A stretch of DNA of 64,000 nt. It comes from Terriglobus roseus (GTDB taxonomy: Bacteria > Acidobacteriota > Terriglobia > Terriglobales > Acidobacteriaceae). This document shows positions 32,389 through 46,744 of the stretch, piece by piece; position 1 is the first letter of the stretch; each line of letters begins with the position of its first letter. The stretch spans positions 2,790,001 through 2,854,000 of the forward strand of contig NZ_FNSD01000001.1 in NCBI RefSeq assembly GCF_900105625.1. Reading direction: 5' to 3'. The notes below the pieces were generated by a model. The model saw nothing but the letters and a program-made list of their open reading frames with translations, had not been told where the DNA came from and ran no database searches. The translations under genes were made by a program, and so were the position numbers.

Positions 32389-34080
32389 ATGCGCATTCCT
32401 CTAACGCACCCCCGTTCTTTCCCCTGTAATCGACTCGCCTGTCTTGCAGGCCTGGCAGTGGCAGCGCTTTGCATCGCCCCGATCGCCCAGGCGCAGTACG
32501 GTAACGACCATGACGACCACGGCGGTGGCCACAGCCAACATAGCTGGCCATCGTGGGGTGGCAACCTCGAAAACTCGCACGGCAGCGATGCGGAGTCCGC
32601 AATCACCACAGAAACAGTCCGCGACCTGAAGGTGAAATGGCAGTTCACGACGGGAGGCGATGTCTCCTCGACACCGACAGTGGAGGATGGCTCGGTATAC
32701 GTCACCGACTGGGGTGGCTTCATTCATCGCGTCGATGCTGAAACCGGCAAAGCCATCTGGTCACACAAGGTGTCGGAATACACCAATCTCGACACGTCTC
32801 TCTCACGCACATCGCCTGCTCTGGCCGGCGACCTTGTCGTAATCGGCGACCAGGGCGCAGCGACTGTGGTCGTCATCAACAAGCGCGACGGCTCGCTCGT
32901 CTGGAAGCGGACGCTTGATACGACGCGCACCGCCTACATCACCAGCTCTCCCGTGATTGACGGCGATCGCATCTTTGTAGGGATTGCCTCGGGCCAGGAG
33001 GGCCTGGCCGCCAGCGATCCTACCCTTGTCCCCGACTTCCGCGGTTCCGTCGTCGCGCTGGATCGCAAGTCCGGCGATGTGCTCTGGCGCACCTTTACGG
33101 TTCCCGATGGCTACAGTGGAGGCGCGGTCTGGGGTGGCAACTTCGTCATCGATCACAAGCGCGGCCAGCTGTATGCGAGCAGCGGCAACAACTACTCGAT
33201 TCCTTCGAGCGCGAACGCCTGTATCAGTGGCGCCATGACACCCGAGGCGAAGTTCAACTGCCTGGACCGGGCAGACAACATCGATTCCATCCTGGCCATC
33301 GACCTTCGCACGGGCAAACCGCGCTGGGCTCGTCGCCTGTTTGGTCCCGATACCTGGACAGTCGCCTGCGTTGCCAAGCCCAACCTGGGTATCCCGTGCC
33401 CGGACAATAGTGGCCCGGACTTCGACTTCGGTTCTGCTCCCAACTTCTTCACCGTGCATGCCGGTGGCCGCGAGCGGGACATCGTCGGTGCGGGTCAGAA
33501 GAGCGGCATGTACTGGGCGCTCGATCCAGACACTGGTGCAATCCTTTGGGGCACGCAGGTAGGGCCGGGTGGAACCACGGGCGGCATTGAATGGGGCTCC
33601 GCGACCGATGGCAAGCGCGTCTATGTTGCGCTCAACAACAGTGGTCGCCTGCCTTACACCTTTCCCAACGGTCAGACCTCCATCGCAGGATCGTGGGCTG
33701 CGCTGGACGCGCTGACCGGTAAGGTCGAGTGGCAGGTTCCTGCATCCGGACAGAGTGCAGTGAACCCCACACTTGCGGCGGGAGCTACCGGGCAGATGTC
33801 CATTGCGAATGGCGTCGTCTTTGCACCCTCCTTGTCCGGAGACATGGTTGCGCTGGATGCCGCGAACGGAAAGACCCTCTGGAAGTTTGCCAGCGGCGGT
33901 TCCGTGGTGGATGGTCCTTCGATCGTCGACGGAACGGTCTATTGGGGAAGTGGCTACGGACACTTCCGCATCGGCACGCCCAACAATAAGTTGTATGCCT
34001 TTGAGCTTCCGCATGGGCATCATGAGGAACACGGCGACGACCACGGCGATGGGAGGGATGGGCGCGAACGCGGCAAGTAA
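32389..34080 (+). CDS. Periplasmic PQQ beta-propeller dehydrogenase, polyvinyl-alcohol-dehydrogenase-like
   Basis: 563 residues with a signal peptide (cleavage near AQAQ, about 36). Eight-bladed PQQ repeats cover most of the chain (SSTPTVEDGSVYVTDWGG; SSPVIDGDRIFVGIA; ALDRKSGDVLWR; IEWGSATDGKRVYVALNN), with the overall layout of polyvinyl-alcohol dehydrogenases. A His-rich stretch follows the signal peptide (HDDHGGGHSQHSW) and the C-terminus is also His/Asp-rich (HGHHEEHGDDHGDG), suggesting metal binding at both ends. No heme motif is present, so electrons must go to a separate acceptor. Divergent from the two-component operon with the cupredoxin, a plausible partner. Confidence 0.8.
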   Translation: MRIPLTHPRSFPCNRLACLAGLAVAALCIAPIAQAQYGNDHDDHGGGHSQHSWPSWGGNLENSHGSDAESAITTETVRDLKVKWQFTTGGDVSSTPTVEDGSVYVTDWGGFIHRVDAETGKAIWSHKVSEYTNLDTSLSRTSPALAGDLVVIGDQGAATVVVINKRDGSLVWKRTLDTTRTAYITSSPVIDGDRIFVGIASGQEGLAASDPTLVPDFRGSVVALDRKSGDVLWRTFTVPDGYSGGAVWGGNFVIDHKRGQLYASSGNNYSIPSSANACISGAMTPEAKFNCLDRADNIDSILAIDLRTGKPRWARRLFGPDTWTVACVAKPNLGIPCPDNSGPDFDFGSAPNFFTVHAGGRERDIVGAGQKSGMYWALDPDTGAILWGTQVGPGGTTGGIEWGSATDGKRVYVALNNSGRLPYTFPNGQTSIAGSWAALDALTGKVEWQVPASGQSAVNPTLAAGATGQMSIANGVVFAPSLSGDMVALDAANGKTLWKFASGGSVVDGPSIVDGTVYWGSGYGHFRIGTPNNKLYAFELPHGHHEEHGDDHGDGRDGRERGK

Positions 34081-34233
34081 AGTCCTGAAGATGCCGTGGA
34101 GATGCTGGGAACCGGGCGCGTCAAGCTGCCCGGTTCCAGCACCTGAAGCGATCGCGCTCTAGCCACCGGGGCGTGCAAAAAGCTTCCAGCGGGAGGCCGG
34201 GCCGGTGCGTGCTCGTGCCTTAGACTCTTGAGC

Positions 34234-36945
34234 ATGCGAACATCTCACCGCGTGCTCCTCTTGGCCTTCGTTGGCAACGTTGCGGCCGCCTTGTGCGCGG
34301 CCCAAACGCCGCTTGTGGAATTGGACAAACCATCGCAGGCCACGTCATTCGCGGTAGCGGCGCAGGGCAGAGCAGCGGCAATCTATGTTGCACCCGGCAA
34401 TCCGGAAAGCGTACGGACTGCTGCGGAGGCATTTGCCGGCGATGTCGAGCGCGTTACGGGCATACGTCCCGCACTCCTGACCAGCCTGAAGGCGCCTTTG
34501 CCTGCACAGTTGATCCTGGTCGGGGTTGTCGGAAAGACGTCCGAGTTCGACCAGCTCCAGAAACAGCATCGTCTTGAGACTGCTGCGATCGATGGCAAGT
34601 GGGAAGCGGCGGAGACGCTTGTGATCTCCAATCCGCCCGCCGCTCTTCTTCCGGGAGTAAAGTCGGCCCTGATCGTTGCAGGAAGCGACCGGAGAGGGAC
34701 TGCCTTCGCACTGTTTGCGATGTCGCGGGCCATGGGCGTCTCTCCCTGGTACTGGTGGGCTGACGTGCCCGTGGCGAAACATCGCGCAATTTATGTCTCG
34801 CCGGGGTTGCACACACAGGCTCCGCCTTCGGTGCAATACCGCGGCATCTTCCTGAACGATGAAGACTGGGGTCTTCGTCCGTGGGCTGCGAAGAAGATGG
34901 ATCCCGCGGTCGACGGCGGCAAGGGGAATTTCGGTCCACACACGTACGAGCACATCTTTGAGCTTCTTCTGCGCTTGCACGCTAACTCGCTTTGGCCGGC
35001 GATGCATCCGGGATCGTTGGCGTTCAATGCGATTCCTGAGAATGCAGTATTGGCCGACAAGTGGGGCGTCGTGATGGGTTCCTCGCATTCTGAGGCCCTG
35101 CTGCGAAACAACGTTGGCGAGTGGAGCGAGGCAGCGCCGCCCCGGGGCGATGGTCCCTGGAACTACCAGAAGAATGCCGATGCGATGAATGCGTATTGGG
35201 ACAAGCGTCTGCAGGTGAACGGCAAGTACGAGAACTTCTACACGGTGGGCCTGCGAGGGCTCCACGACTCGGGACTGCAGGCGACCGGATCAGCCGAGGT
35301 GAAAGCTCGCCTTGTGGAAGGCGCGATGACGAAACAGCGGCAGTTGTTGGAGGAGCGGGTAAACCGAAACGTCGCAACACTGCCGCAGGTGATCTGGCTC
35401 TACAAGGAATCGTTGGATCTGTACCGCGCGGGCATGAAGGTGCCGGAGGATGTAACGCTCGGCTGGACGGACGACAACTATGGCTACATTCGGCAGTTGC
35501 CCAACGCCGTGGAGCAGAAGCGGCCGGGCGGTTCAGGCGTGTATTACCACGTCAGCTACTGGGGAGCTCCGCACGATCATCTCTGGTTAAGTTCGACTCC
35601 CCCCGCACTGATCCGCGAAGAGATGACCAAAGCGTACGACCACAATGCCAGGAAGTATTGGGTTCTGAATGTAGGCGACATCAAGCCGGCGGAAATGGAC
35701 ATTGACTACTTCATGCAACTGGCCGTGGATGAACCGGGAATGTCGAAGATCAGCCAACGACAGTTCCTGCAGGGCTGGTTGCATGAGCAGATTCCGTCCG
35801 CCAATGCTGCAGCGGCTGCAGACCTGATGACCCGCTACTACGCCTTGAACTTTGTCCGCAGGCCAGAGTTCATGGGCTTCAACGGGTACGACGACGGGGT
35901 CAAGCGAACCGACTTCAATCCGCTTGCCTGGCCAAGCCATGGCCAGCCGGACCAAAATCATGCACGCACGGCCGAGTGGGCACGGGCCAGTGAAGAGGCG
36001 CGCGTCCTCTCGAAGTCACTTCCGGCTGACGAGACTGCGGCGTACTTCGAGCTTGTCGGCTATCCCGTGGAAGCGGCTGCAGCGATGAACGAAAAGTTTC
36101 TTGCGACGGACCTGAGCTTTCTGGATGCAGCGAAACAGAAGTCAGCAGAGACACAGCGCGATGCGTCACGAGCGCAGGCGGCCTACCAGACCATTCAGGC
36201 GCTCACAGCGAAATACAACAACCTGCTAGGAGGGAAGTGGGACGGCATCATGTCCGCCTCGCCGCGCGAACGACGTGTGTTCGAAATGCCCGCTACTGCC
36301 ACAGCAGCCGATGCAAAGACCCCTTTGCCCGCAAGTTGGGGTGAGGGCCAGATGCAACCGGAACGCGCCCCGAAGAGTGTCACTGGCTTTACGGAGCAGC
36401 ACGGGGCCGTGTCGATCAATGCAGCTCACTATGGGACGAAGATCGATGGCGATATCGCGCATTGGCAGACGCTCGATGATCTCGGCATCTCCGGGAGTTC
36501 GGTGGTTTATGGCAGCCCCGGCGCGCTCGCGAATACGGCGGCTTCGGGAACGCCCTCATCGAATGCAGCGTCGCTGGACTACGACTTCACAACAGTAACG
36601 ACTGACCCGGGCAAGCTGTCGATCTATCTGCTGCCAACGTTTCCGCTGGATTCGGAGCATCGTCTTCGCTACGCGGTTGTACTTGACGTCGGAGCGCCGA
36701 TGGAGCGCGTGATCAACGGTAACGGCATGCAGGCGGCAGAATCCGGAGACGGCCCAAGCGGCGCGGAGTGGCCCCGGAACGTGTTGCGGAATGCTGCGGT
36801 CGACAGCATCGAACTGCCCTCGTTGGCACCCGGCAAACATCACATCAAGCTTCTCTATCGCGACCCGGGTGTCGTGTTCCAACATCTCCTGCTGACGTTC
36901 AAGGGTGCCGCTCCGGCTTACCCGGTTCCCCCTGAGACGCGCTGA
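34234..36945 (+). CDS. GH115 family glycosidase, probable xylan alpha-1,2-glucuronidase
   Basis: About 903 residues from the ATG at 34234 with a signal peptide (to about 23). The chain follows the GH115 layout: an N-terminal alpha/beta domain, then the catalytic barrel with SPWYWWADVPV, YRGIFLNDEDWGLRPWA, HANSLWPAMHP and WTDDNYGYIRQ. A C-terminal beta-sandwich completes it (PVPPETR end). GH115 enzymes remove glucuronic or methylglucuronic acid from xylan side chains, acting in the periplasm or outside the cell. Full length. Monocistronic; neighbours are not obviously related, but uronic acid released here could feed the KDG pathway encoded at 58745-60508. Confidence 0.9.
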   Translation: MRTSHRVLLLAFVGNVAAALCAAQTPLVELDKPSQATSFAVAAQGRAAAIYVAPGNPESVRTAAEAFAGDVERVTGIRPALLTSLKAPLPAQLILVGVVGKTSEFDQLQKQHRLETAAIDGKWEAAETLVISNPPAALLPGVKSALIVAGSDRRGTAFALFAMSRAMGVSPWYWWADVPVAKHRAIYVSPGLHTQAPPSVQYRGIFLNDEDWGLRPWAAKKMDPAVDGGKGNFGPHTYEHIFELLLRLHANSLWPAMHPGSLAFNAIPENAVLADKWGVVMGSSHSEALLRNNVGEWSEAAPPRGDGPWNYQKNADAMNAYWDKRLQVNGKYENFYTVGLRGLHDSGLQATGSAEVKARLVEGAMTKQRQLLEERVNRNVATLPQVIWLYKESLDLYRAGMKVPEDVTLGWTDDNYGYIRQLPNAVEQKRPGGSGVYYHVSYWGAPHDHLWLSSTPPALIREEMTKAYDHNARKYWVLNVGDIKPAEMDIDYFMQLAVDEPGMSKISQRQFLQGWLHEQIPSANAAAAADLMTRYYALNFVRRPEFMGFNGYDDGVKRTDFNPLAWPSHGQPDQNHARTAEWARASEEARVLSKSLPADETAAYFELVGYPVEAAAAMNEKFLATDLSFLDAAKQKSAETQRDASRAQAAYQTIQALTAKYNNLLGGKWDGIMSASPRERRVFEMPATATAADAKTPLPASWGEGQMQPERAPKSVTGFTEQHGAVSINAAHYGTKIDGDIAHWQTLDDLGISGSSVVYGSPGALANTAASGTPSSNAASLDYDFTTVTTDPGKLSIYLLPTFPLDSEHRLRYAVVLDVGAPMERVINGNGMQAAESGDGPSGAEWPRNVLRNAAVDSIELPSLAPGKHHIKLLYRDPGVVFQHLLLTFKGAAPAYPVPPETR

Positions 36946-37014
36946 GCAGATGACCTTAAGCGGACACGAGGTGGCTCTGCGTTATTGCTGAGCCATCTAC
37001 CTCCCGGTTGTCAC

Positions 37015-38385
37015 TCAGCGCGAAATAAGCGCAGGTGTGGTGGCATGAAGCGGGGCGTGTGACTTCCTTTGCCATACCGTGAAGAGCGCGATCGAGATCA
37101 GAATGAGCGCGGTCGTGAGACCGATCCAAACACCGAAGATACCCATGCGAGCCACAAAGCACAGCGCCGCTCCCAGGGGCACGCCGATGACCCAGTAGCC
37201 AACCAGGTTCGCCCACATGGAGGTGCGCGTCTCCCCCATGCCGCGCAACGCTCCGCTGGCAATGATCTGGACACCATCGAACACCGCGAAGAGCGACGCA
37301 AGCGCGAAGAGCGGTACACCAATCGCGGTGACGTCCTGATCATGCGTATAGAGCGCGATCAGGTGCTTTGGCACGGCAAAGAACAACACCGTCGCGCACA
37401 GCATGAAGCCCACGCCCAGACCGAATGCCAGCAACGCCCGCAGCCGTGCACCCTTCGGATCGCCCGCGCCTAACGAGTGCCCAACGGCGATGGCCGCTGC
37501 CGCGCTGATGCCCAGCGGCACCATGAACGCGAGTGCCGCATAGTTCAGCACGATCTGGTGTGCGGCCAGCGCATCCGGCGAGATCTTTCCAGCCAGGACG
37601 GTCGCGACACCAAAGGCACCCACTTCCAGCACAAGCTGTGTTGCGGCGGGCAGGCCCAGCTTTAGCAACTCCCGCATCTCGCGCAGCACGGGCCTCGCCC
37701 AGTGCGCGAACAGCGGATGGCCGCGCTGCTTCTCATAGCGCCACGCGAACGCGAACAACGTCAATGCCATCAGGCAGCGTGACAACACGGTCGAGATGGC
37801 GGATCCGCCCACACCCAGTGCAGGCAGACCCAGCTTGCCGTTGATCAGGACGTAGTTGCCGCCCCAGTTCAGCAGGTTCGCTGCAACAAACGTAACGGTG
37901 ATGACCCGCACCTGCCCTACGGCCTGAAGGTAGCGGCGCGATGCTGCGTACAGCAGCAGGGGCAGCGTGCCCAGCAGCAGGATGTCAATGTATGTCCGGG
38001 TGGGATGGATGAGTTCGGCTGCGACACCGAAGTGCGGGGTCAACGTACTCAGGCCGAAGGTGATCAGCATCAGTGGCACGGTCGCGATCAACGCCACATA
38101 GACACCCTGCGCCAGCCAGCGATGGCACGCTTCATGGTCGCCGCGACCATACGCGTGCGCCACTACGGTATCCAGACCAAGCATCAACCCCAGACCGAAG
38201 AGCGACGGAGCGTAGTACAGCGCATTGCCCAGCGCGACGGCGCCAATCGCAACAGGGCCAAGGCGACCCACCATGATCACGTCAACGACACCCTGCAGCA
38301 TCCAGCCAAGTTCAGCCAGCACCACGGGCCACGCCAGTTTCAGCATGAATCGAAGTTCCATCCGCCACGGGTGTGTCTGAGCCAT
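37015..38385 (-). CDS. MATE-family efflux transporter
   Basis: 456 residues with 12 hydrophobic segments in two homologous halves. Typical MATE features are the N-terminal WPVVLAELGWMLQGVVDVIMVGRLG and the second-half LGLPAATQLVLEVGAFGVATVLAG. It would export cationic compounds using a sodium or proton gradient. Start ATG at 38385. It converges on the GH115 gene and is divergent from the beta-helix gene. Confidence 0.93.
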   Translation of the reverse strand: MAQTHPWRMELRFMLKLAWPVVLAELGWMLQGVVDVIMVGRLGPVAIGAVALGNALYYAPSLFGLGLMLGLDTVVAHAYGRGDHEACHRWLAQGVYVALIATVPLMLITFGLSTLTPHFGVAAELIHPTRTYIDILLLGTLPLLLYAASRRYLQAVGQVRVITVTFVAANLLNWGGNYVLINGKLGLPALGVGGSAISTVLSRCLMALTLFAFAWRYEKQRGHPLFAHWARPVLREMRELLKLGLPAATQLVLEVGAFGVATVLAGKISPDALAAHQIVLNYAALAFMVPLGISAAAAIAVGHSLGAGDPKGARLRALLAFGLGVGFMLCATVLFFAVPKHLIALYTHDQDVTAIGVPLFALASLFAVFDGVQIIASGALRGMGETRTSMWANLVGYWVIGVPLGAALCFVARMGIFGVWIGLTTALILISIALFTVWQRKSHAPLHATTPALISR

Positions 38386-38517
38386 CCGAAGATTCTATCG
38401 AGATTGGCCTGTTGCCTGAGCAACTGGTCCGTGTGGCCGCATTGTCTACTCCCGCGAGACCGAACGGGGTGGGAGTGGAAGATACGTCCGCATACCGTTC
38501 GGAGCTACATTGGTAGT

Positions 38518-40425
38518 GTGATCGGCGTCGGAATCCCACCAAGCTGCCATGGAGCAAGCGTCCACTCCGCGCAACCAGGTCCACCAGCAGCCTACGTCTG
38601 CGTCGGCAACGTCTATGTGCCGGCGACAGCAAGTGCTCTCCCCGCGGCGGTGGCAACATTGCGTCCTCCGGAGGCAGCCGCTGCGGCTTATCCGTCGGGA
38701 CCTGCGGCCGACCATTCCGATGTGGCGATAAGGAACACAGACCTGCCGGTGCAGACGATCGGGGCCCCTCGGTACTTTGTGAACTCGCTCACCGGGAATG
38801 AGGCAAACGATGGTCTGACCCCAGCCACCGCTCTGGCGACCGGTGTCAGCAAGATGGGTGTTGCAAATGCCACGCTCCTGCTCTACTCGGCCGGCACCTA
38901 TCGTGTGCAGTATTTGCCCACAGCTTCGGGCATCACATTTGCGCCATACGGGCCTGCACCCGTGTGCAATGCGCCGCAGGACGGTAGCACGCCGCAGTGC
39001 TCCAACATCCCCACCATCAAGGGGTCGGACATCGTCTCTGGCTGGACGGATGACGGAACAGGCAGCCACACCTATAAGGCAAACTTCACTGCCATTGCAG
39101 ATCCGGCGAAGACCAAGGTCTACCTCGATAACCTGGACAACTTTGAAACGACGCCCTTGGCTCGCACCACCAGCCTGGCCCTTGTGCGCTCAGAACCCGG
39201 CAGTTTCTTTATCACCGGAGGCCACTTGTACCTGCATCTCGCGGACAACACCAGTCCCGCCAGCCACGCGGTCGAAGCCTCGACACGCGACTACGGCATC
39301 TGGTCGGGCGCGAACAGTAACCTGACGGTGCGGGGCATCCGCTTGATGGCGGCCAATCATGCCGGCTTGATGGATTGGGCGAATGGCGGCACAGCGAATG
39401 GACTGGTCCTCGACGGCGGATGGATGGCCTACAACAACGGCCTGAGCGACCAGGTCTCTGACCCCAACACGCACGACACGACAGACGGCAACATCGTTGC
39501 GTTCACCGGCACCGGAGCGGACTCCGCCACACAAAGTTTGACTGGGATTGTTATCCAGGACGGCTTCGCAGGAAGGCGCGACACGGAGAGCATGGTGCTC
39601 AACGATCACGGTGCCGGGATCGCCGTGATGTCGGCCACGGGCGCGCGGATCCAGCATGTAAAAATCCGGTCGACCAATGGTCACGGCTTTGTTCTGCGCC
39701 GTTACTACGCGGGTCTGATGGCGAATGACGTGATTGACGATGTTGAGGTGACGAAGTCGCAGGGCAATGGCTACGTAGTGAATTGCACCAATTGCCAGAT
39801 GACCAACGTTCGGGCGCATGACAGCGCAGGCAACATCCAGACAGGCAGCAACACAAACTTCATCAACGCCCACAACTGGGTCTACAACCTGACGTCCGCA
39901 TTCCAGCACGGCCTGTACAACGGCTTCGACGACCAGAGCAGCTCGAACACCTCTGAATTCGACAACCATTGCTGGCATGTTGCGAACAACTGTTCGACCC
40001 ATGAGTCCGATAGTGGTGTCGGCAGCACCGGCACCATCACCTCGAATCACTATGACGCCAGCGGCAACACCACCAATCAGGATGTGGCGCCCACCCCCAG
40101 GGATGTCGTCGTGCCCATCTACGCAACATTGGCCTCTGTTGCCGGTGGACTCAGGGGATCCGGCAATACGCTTATCCCCGGCAGTGCGCCAGGAAACCTG
40201 GTGGCCTGGTGGGGTGCCAGGGATGCGGGCGATCACGCACCCCGGTACACCGACGAGCAATTCGCCGTTGTGGCTCCGGGATTCTCGCTGACGGGACACG
40301 CGCCGACGGCACCAACCGGCCCCTGCTCCGCACCGACCTTCACAAATGCCTGGCGCCAGTGGGTCACCGGTGATGACGGCCGCAAGAGCTACTGTGACGG
40401 AAGCCAGTGGCTCCCGAAGTTCTAA
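38518..40425 (+). CDS. Right-handed parallel beta-helix protein, start uncertain
   Basis: The C-terminal 550 residues form a typical parallel beta-helix protein: RYFVNSLTGNEANDGLTPATALATG at the front, then repeated short strand motifs (LTVRGIRLMAANHAG, IQHVKIRSTNGHGF), and a Trp-rich C-terminal tag (WRQWVTGDDGRKSYCDGSQWLPKF). Such proteins are often polysaccharide lyases or surface adhesins. No signal peptide is found: the frame is open back into the divergent MATE gene. The GTG at 38518 is the best start after the MATE promoter region, with TTG at 38404 an alternative. A disrupted 5' end is possible. Confidence 0.65.
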   Translation: MIGVGIPPSCHGASVHSAQPGPPAAYVCVGNVYVPATASALPAAVATLRPPEAAAAAYPSGPAADHSDVAIRNTDLPVQTIGAPRYFVNSLTGNEANDGLTPATALATGVSKMGVANATLLLYSAGTYRVQYLPTASGITFAPYGPAPVCNAPQDGSTPQCSNIPTIKGSDIVSGWTDDGTGSHTYKANFTAIADPAKTKVYLDNLDNFETTPLARTTSLALVRSEPGSFFITGGHLYLHLADNTSPASHAVEASTRDYGIWSGANSNLTVRGIRLMAANHAGLMDWANGGTANGLVLDGGWMAYNNGLSDQVSDPNTHDTTDGNIVAFTGTGADSATQSLTGIVIQDGFAGRRDTESMVLNDHGAGIAVMSATGARIQHVKIRSTNGHGFVLRRYYAGLMANDVIDDVEVTKSQGNGYVVNCTNCQMTNVRAHDSAGNIQTGSNTNFINAHNWVYNLTSAFQHGLYNGFDDQSSSNTSEFDNHCWHVANNCSTHESDSGVGSTGTITSNHYDASGNTTNQDVAPTPRDVVVPIYATLASVAGGLRGSGNTLIPGSAPGNLVAWWGARDAGDHAPRYTDEQFAVVAPGFSLTGHAPTAPTGPCSAPTFTNAWRQWVTGDDGRKSYCDGSQWLPKF

Positions 40426-40654
40426 CTGCCTTCGGTACGAGCACGGGTGCTCCGAAGTGAAGACAATCCAAAGAGGAGTTACCCAACCAAGAGTGTCCAT
40501 CCTGAGGAAAAAGTAACGGTGAGGGTATTCAACCGCGTCATTCGGTCAATCAAACAGAAATCTATTTGGCTCGTATGTACAAGCAAGGAATAGGGTTAAT
40601 GCACTCGCGTCCAAGCAAGTCAACATTCCTGAAAGAAAATGCGATCCGAAGTGT

Positions 40655-40683
40655 TGACGAAGCTCGATCTGCTTGTTACATTA
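40655..40683 (+). promoter_or_regulatory. Probable rRNA operon promoter
   Basis: TTGACG at 40655-40660 and TACATT at 40678-40683 are separated by 17 bases. Transcription would start near 40690, about 370 bases before the 16S gene. Confidence 0.6.
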
Positions 40684-40903
40684 GAAAAGTCGTCGCGAGC
40701 GGTTCTGAAACATCTCGCGACCCAAGCGCTTAGAGTACTGGATGCGTCGAGCTCAGCTCCTCCCGGTCCTTAAGCCCAAGTCACCGACAACATATAAGAC
40801 TCACACCCTTAAAGGGGTGAGTTAAGTTCGAGGACACAACCGTTGAGTCAATGACTTGCGGCGTCCTTGATCCAAAGCGGACGGCTTAGGCCTGATCTGA
40901 CTA

Positions 40904-40916
40904 GGATCTTTGACAA
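40904..40916 (+). promoter_or_regulatory. BoxA-like antitermination element before 16S
   Basis: GGATCTTTGACAA matches the boxA core (TGCTCTTTGACA-type) found in rRNA leaders. Confidence 0.6.
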
Positions 40917-41056
40917 CATGGTTGAACGTGCCAGTCGTGAGATGCATTGGACCTTACGGTTTAGTCATTCTCACTTGTTTTAAACCGGCTAGTTTTCGAG
41001 ACTAGACCGGGCACCTATGCTAACCACCTCCGTGAGTTAGTAAGTGCAACCAGCAT

Positions 41057-42558
<1,502 letters not shown>

Positions 42559-42851
42559 CTAAAGAGAACCAGTCTGACAAAGTCAAAACGCCTCGCGTAT
42601 CGCGAGCAGCTTACGAGCTGAGTTCGACTGAGGTCAGACAACCTCCAGGATTTATCCTGGAGAGCTTGAACTAAGCCTCTCTTTGGTCTAATTCCCATCT
42701 ATGCGATGGTCATCACTGGCGTAGCCGGTGAGCACGTTCAACTGTGTCCTCGAAATCTTTCGAGAGCCAACTGCTTTGCAGTGAGCTCAAGGTAAATCAG
42801 AGGGTTGCCGGCAGGGTTCCGCGAGGGGCTCTGCCGGTATCGCCCTGATCT

Positions 42852-42928
<77 letters not shown>

Positions 42929-42983
42929 CCAACCACTTGATTGGAAGCCGTGCGAGCGGTACTCTGGTGAAGTTGTTCTGAAT

Positions 42984-43059
42984 GGGGCTGTAGCTCAGTT
43001 GGGAGAGCGCCTGCTTTGCAAGCAGGATGTCATCGGTTCGATCCCGGTCAGCTCCACCA
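42984..43059 (+). tRNA. tRNA-Ala (TGC)
   Basis: 76 bases. Acceptor GGGGCTG with CAGCTCC, anticodon loop TTTGCAA with anticodon TGC, T-loop TTCGATC, CCA encoded. It is the second spacer tRNA. Confidence 0.98.
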
Positions 43060-43395
43060 TTCTCTCGAAAGAATGAGTCTGTATGAGGTTGAGGAAGCTA
43101 CTTCGGTAGTGCTCCTGAGCCTTGGACAGAACGCGTGTGCGGCTAAGTGATTAGTCTGCCGCGAGGAAAAGTCCCGCACCCCAGGGTGTGATGGTAAGCG
43201 AGATAGCTTGCCTGTGATGTTTGACAACTGAATAGATTGGGTAAATATAACTACAAGGCTGAGCCTTCAGTTTCCCGGGTTTTCTCTGGGAGTAAATCTG
43301 AAGATTTAGTGTTGAGTGTCTTTAGGATAATAAACGGCGAAGTAAAGGACTTGCAGCATTAGCAGAGTATGTTTCTGCGTGCGAGTAAATTCTAT
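43060..43395. other. tRNA-Ala to 23S spacer
   Basis: Non-coding transcribed spacer. It contains a boxA-like element at 43214-43234 and presumably the 5' strand of the 23S processing stem. Confidence 0.7.
43214..43234 (+). promoter_or_regulatory. BoxA-like element before 23S
   Basis: TGATGTTTGACAACTGAATA is the common pre-23S boxA context. Confidence 0.7.
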
Positions 43396-46343
<2,948 letters not shown>

Positions 46344-46524
46344 TAGAATTTACTCTGCGCAGAAACATCGTTTCTGTCCTGAGACAATTCAACACAAGCT
46401 AAGTAGTTATGTTCGGAGCGCAAGCTCTGCGACGAAACTAAGTACGAAAATTACGAAGTATATGTCTACTCAATCTATTCAGTCGTGAAACTTCGCAGCA
46501 GGTATTGCGCGAGTTTTGACAATT

Positions 46525-46642
<118 letters not shown>

Positions 46643-46650
46643 TAAACAAC

Positions 46651-46679
46651 AAAGGCCCACTCTTCGGAGTGGGCCTTTT
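46651..46679 (+). terminator. rRNA operon terminator
   Basis: AAAGGCCCACTC / GAGTGGGCCTTTT with a TTCG tetraloop, nine bases after 5S. Confidence 0.95.
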
Positions 46680-46744
46680 GTCTTGAGCGGCAAAAACTGG
46701 ATTGTTTGCTTGCCTGTGAGATCTTCTACGGACATCGAAAGCAT

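Larger units (their letters stand above)
40426..41056. other. rRNA operon leader region, 631 bases
   Basis: Non-coding. It holds the rRNA promoter (40655-40683), a hairpin ACTCACACCC / GGGGTGAGT at 40799-40822, and a boxA-like element near 40904. Confidence 0.7.

Noticed and set aside
32803-34044. 413-residue minus-strand open frame
   Set aside because: Antisense to the PQQ dehydrogenase, no recognisable domain.
39190-40500. 436-residue minus-strand open frame
   Set aside because: Antisense to the beta-helix gene, low-complexity product; the plus-strand frame has clear family features.
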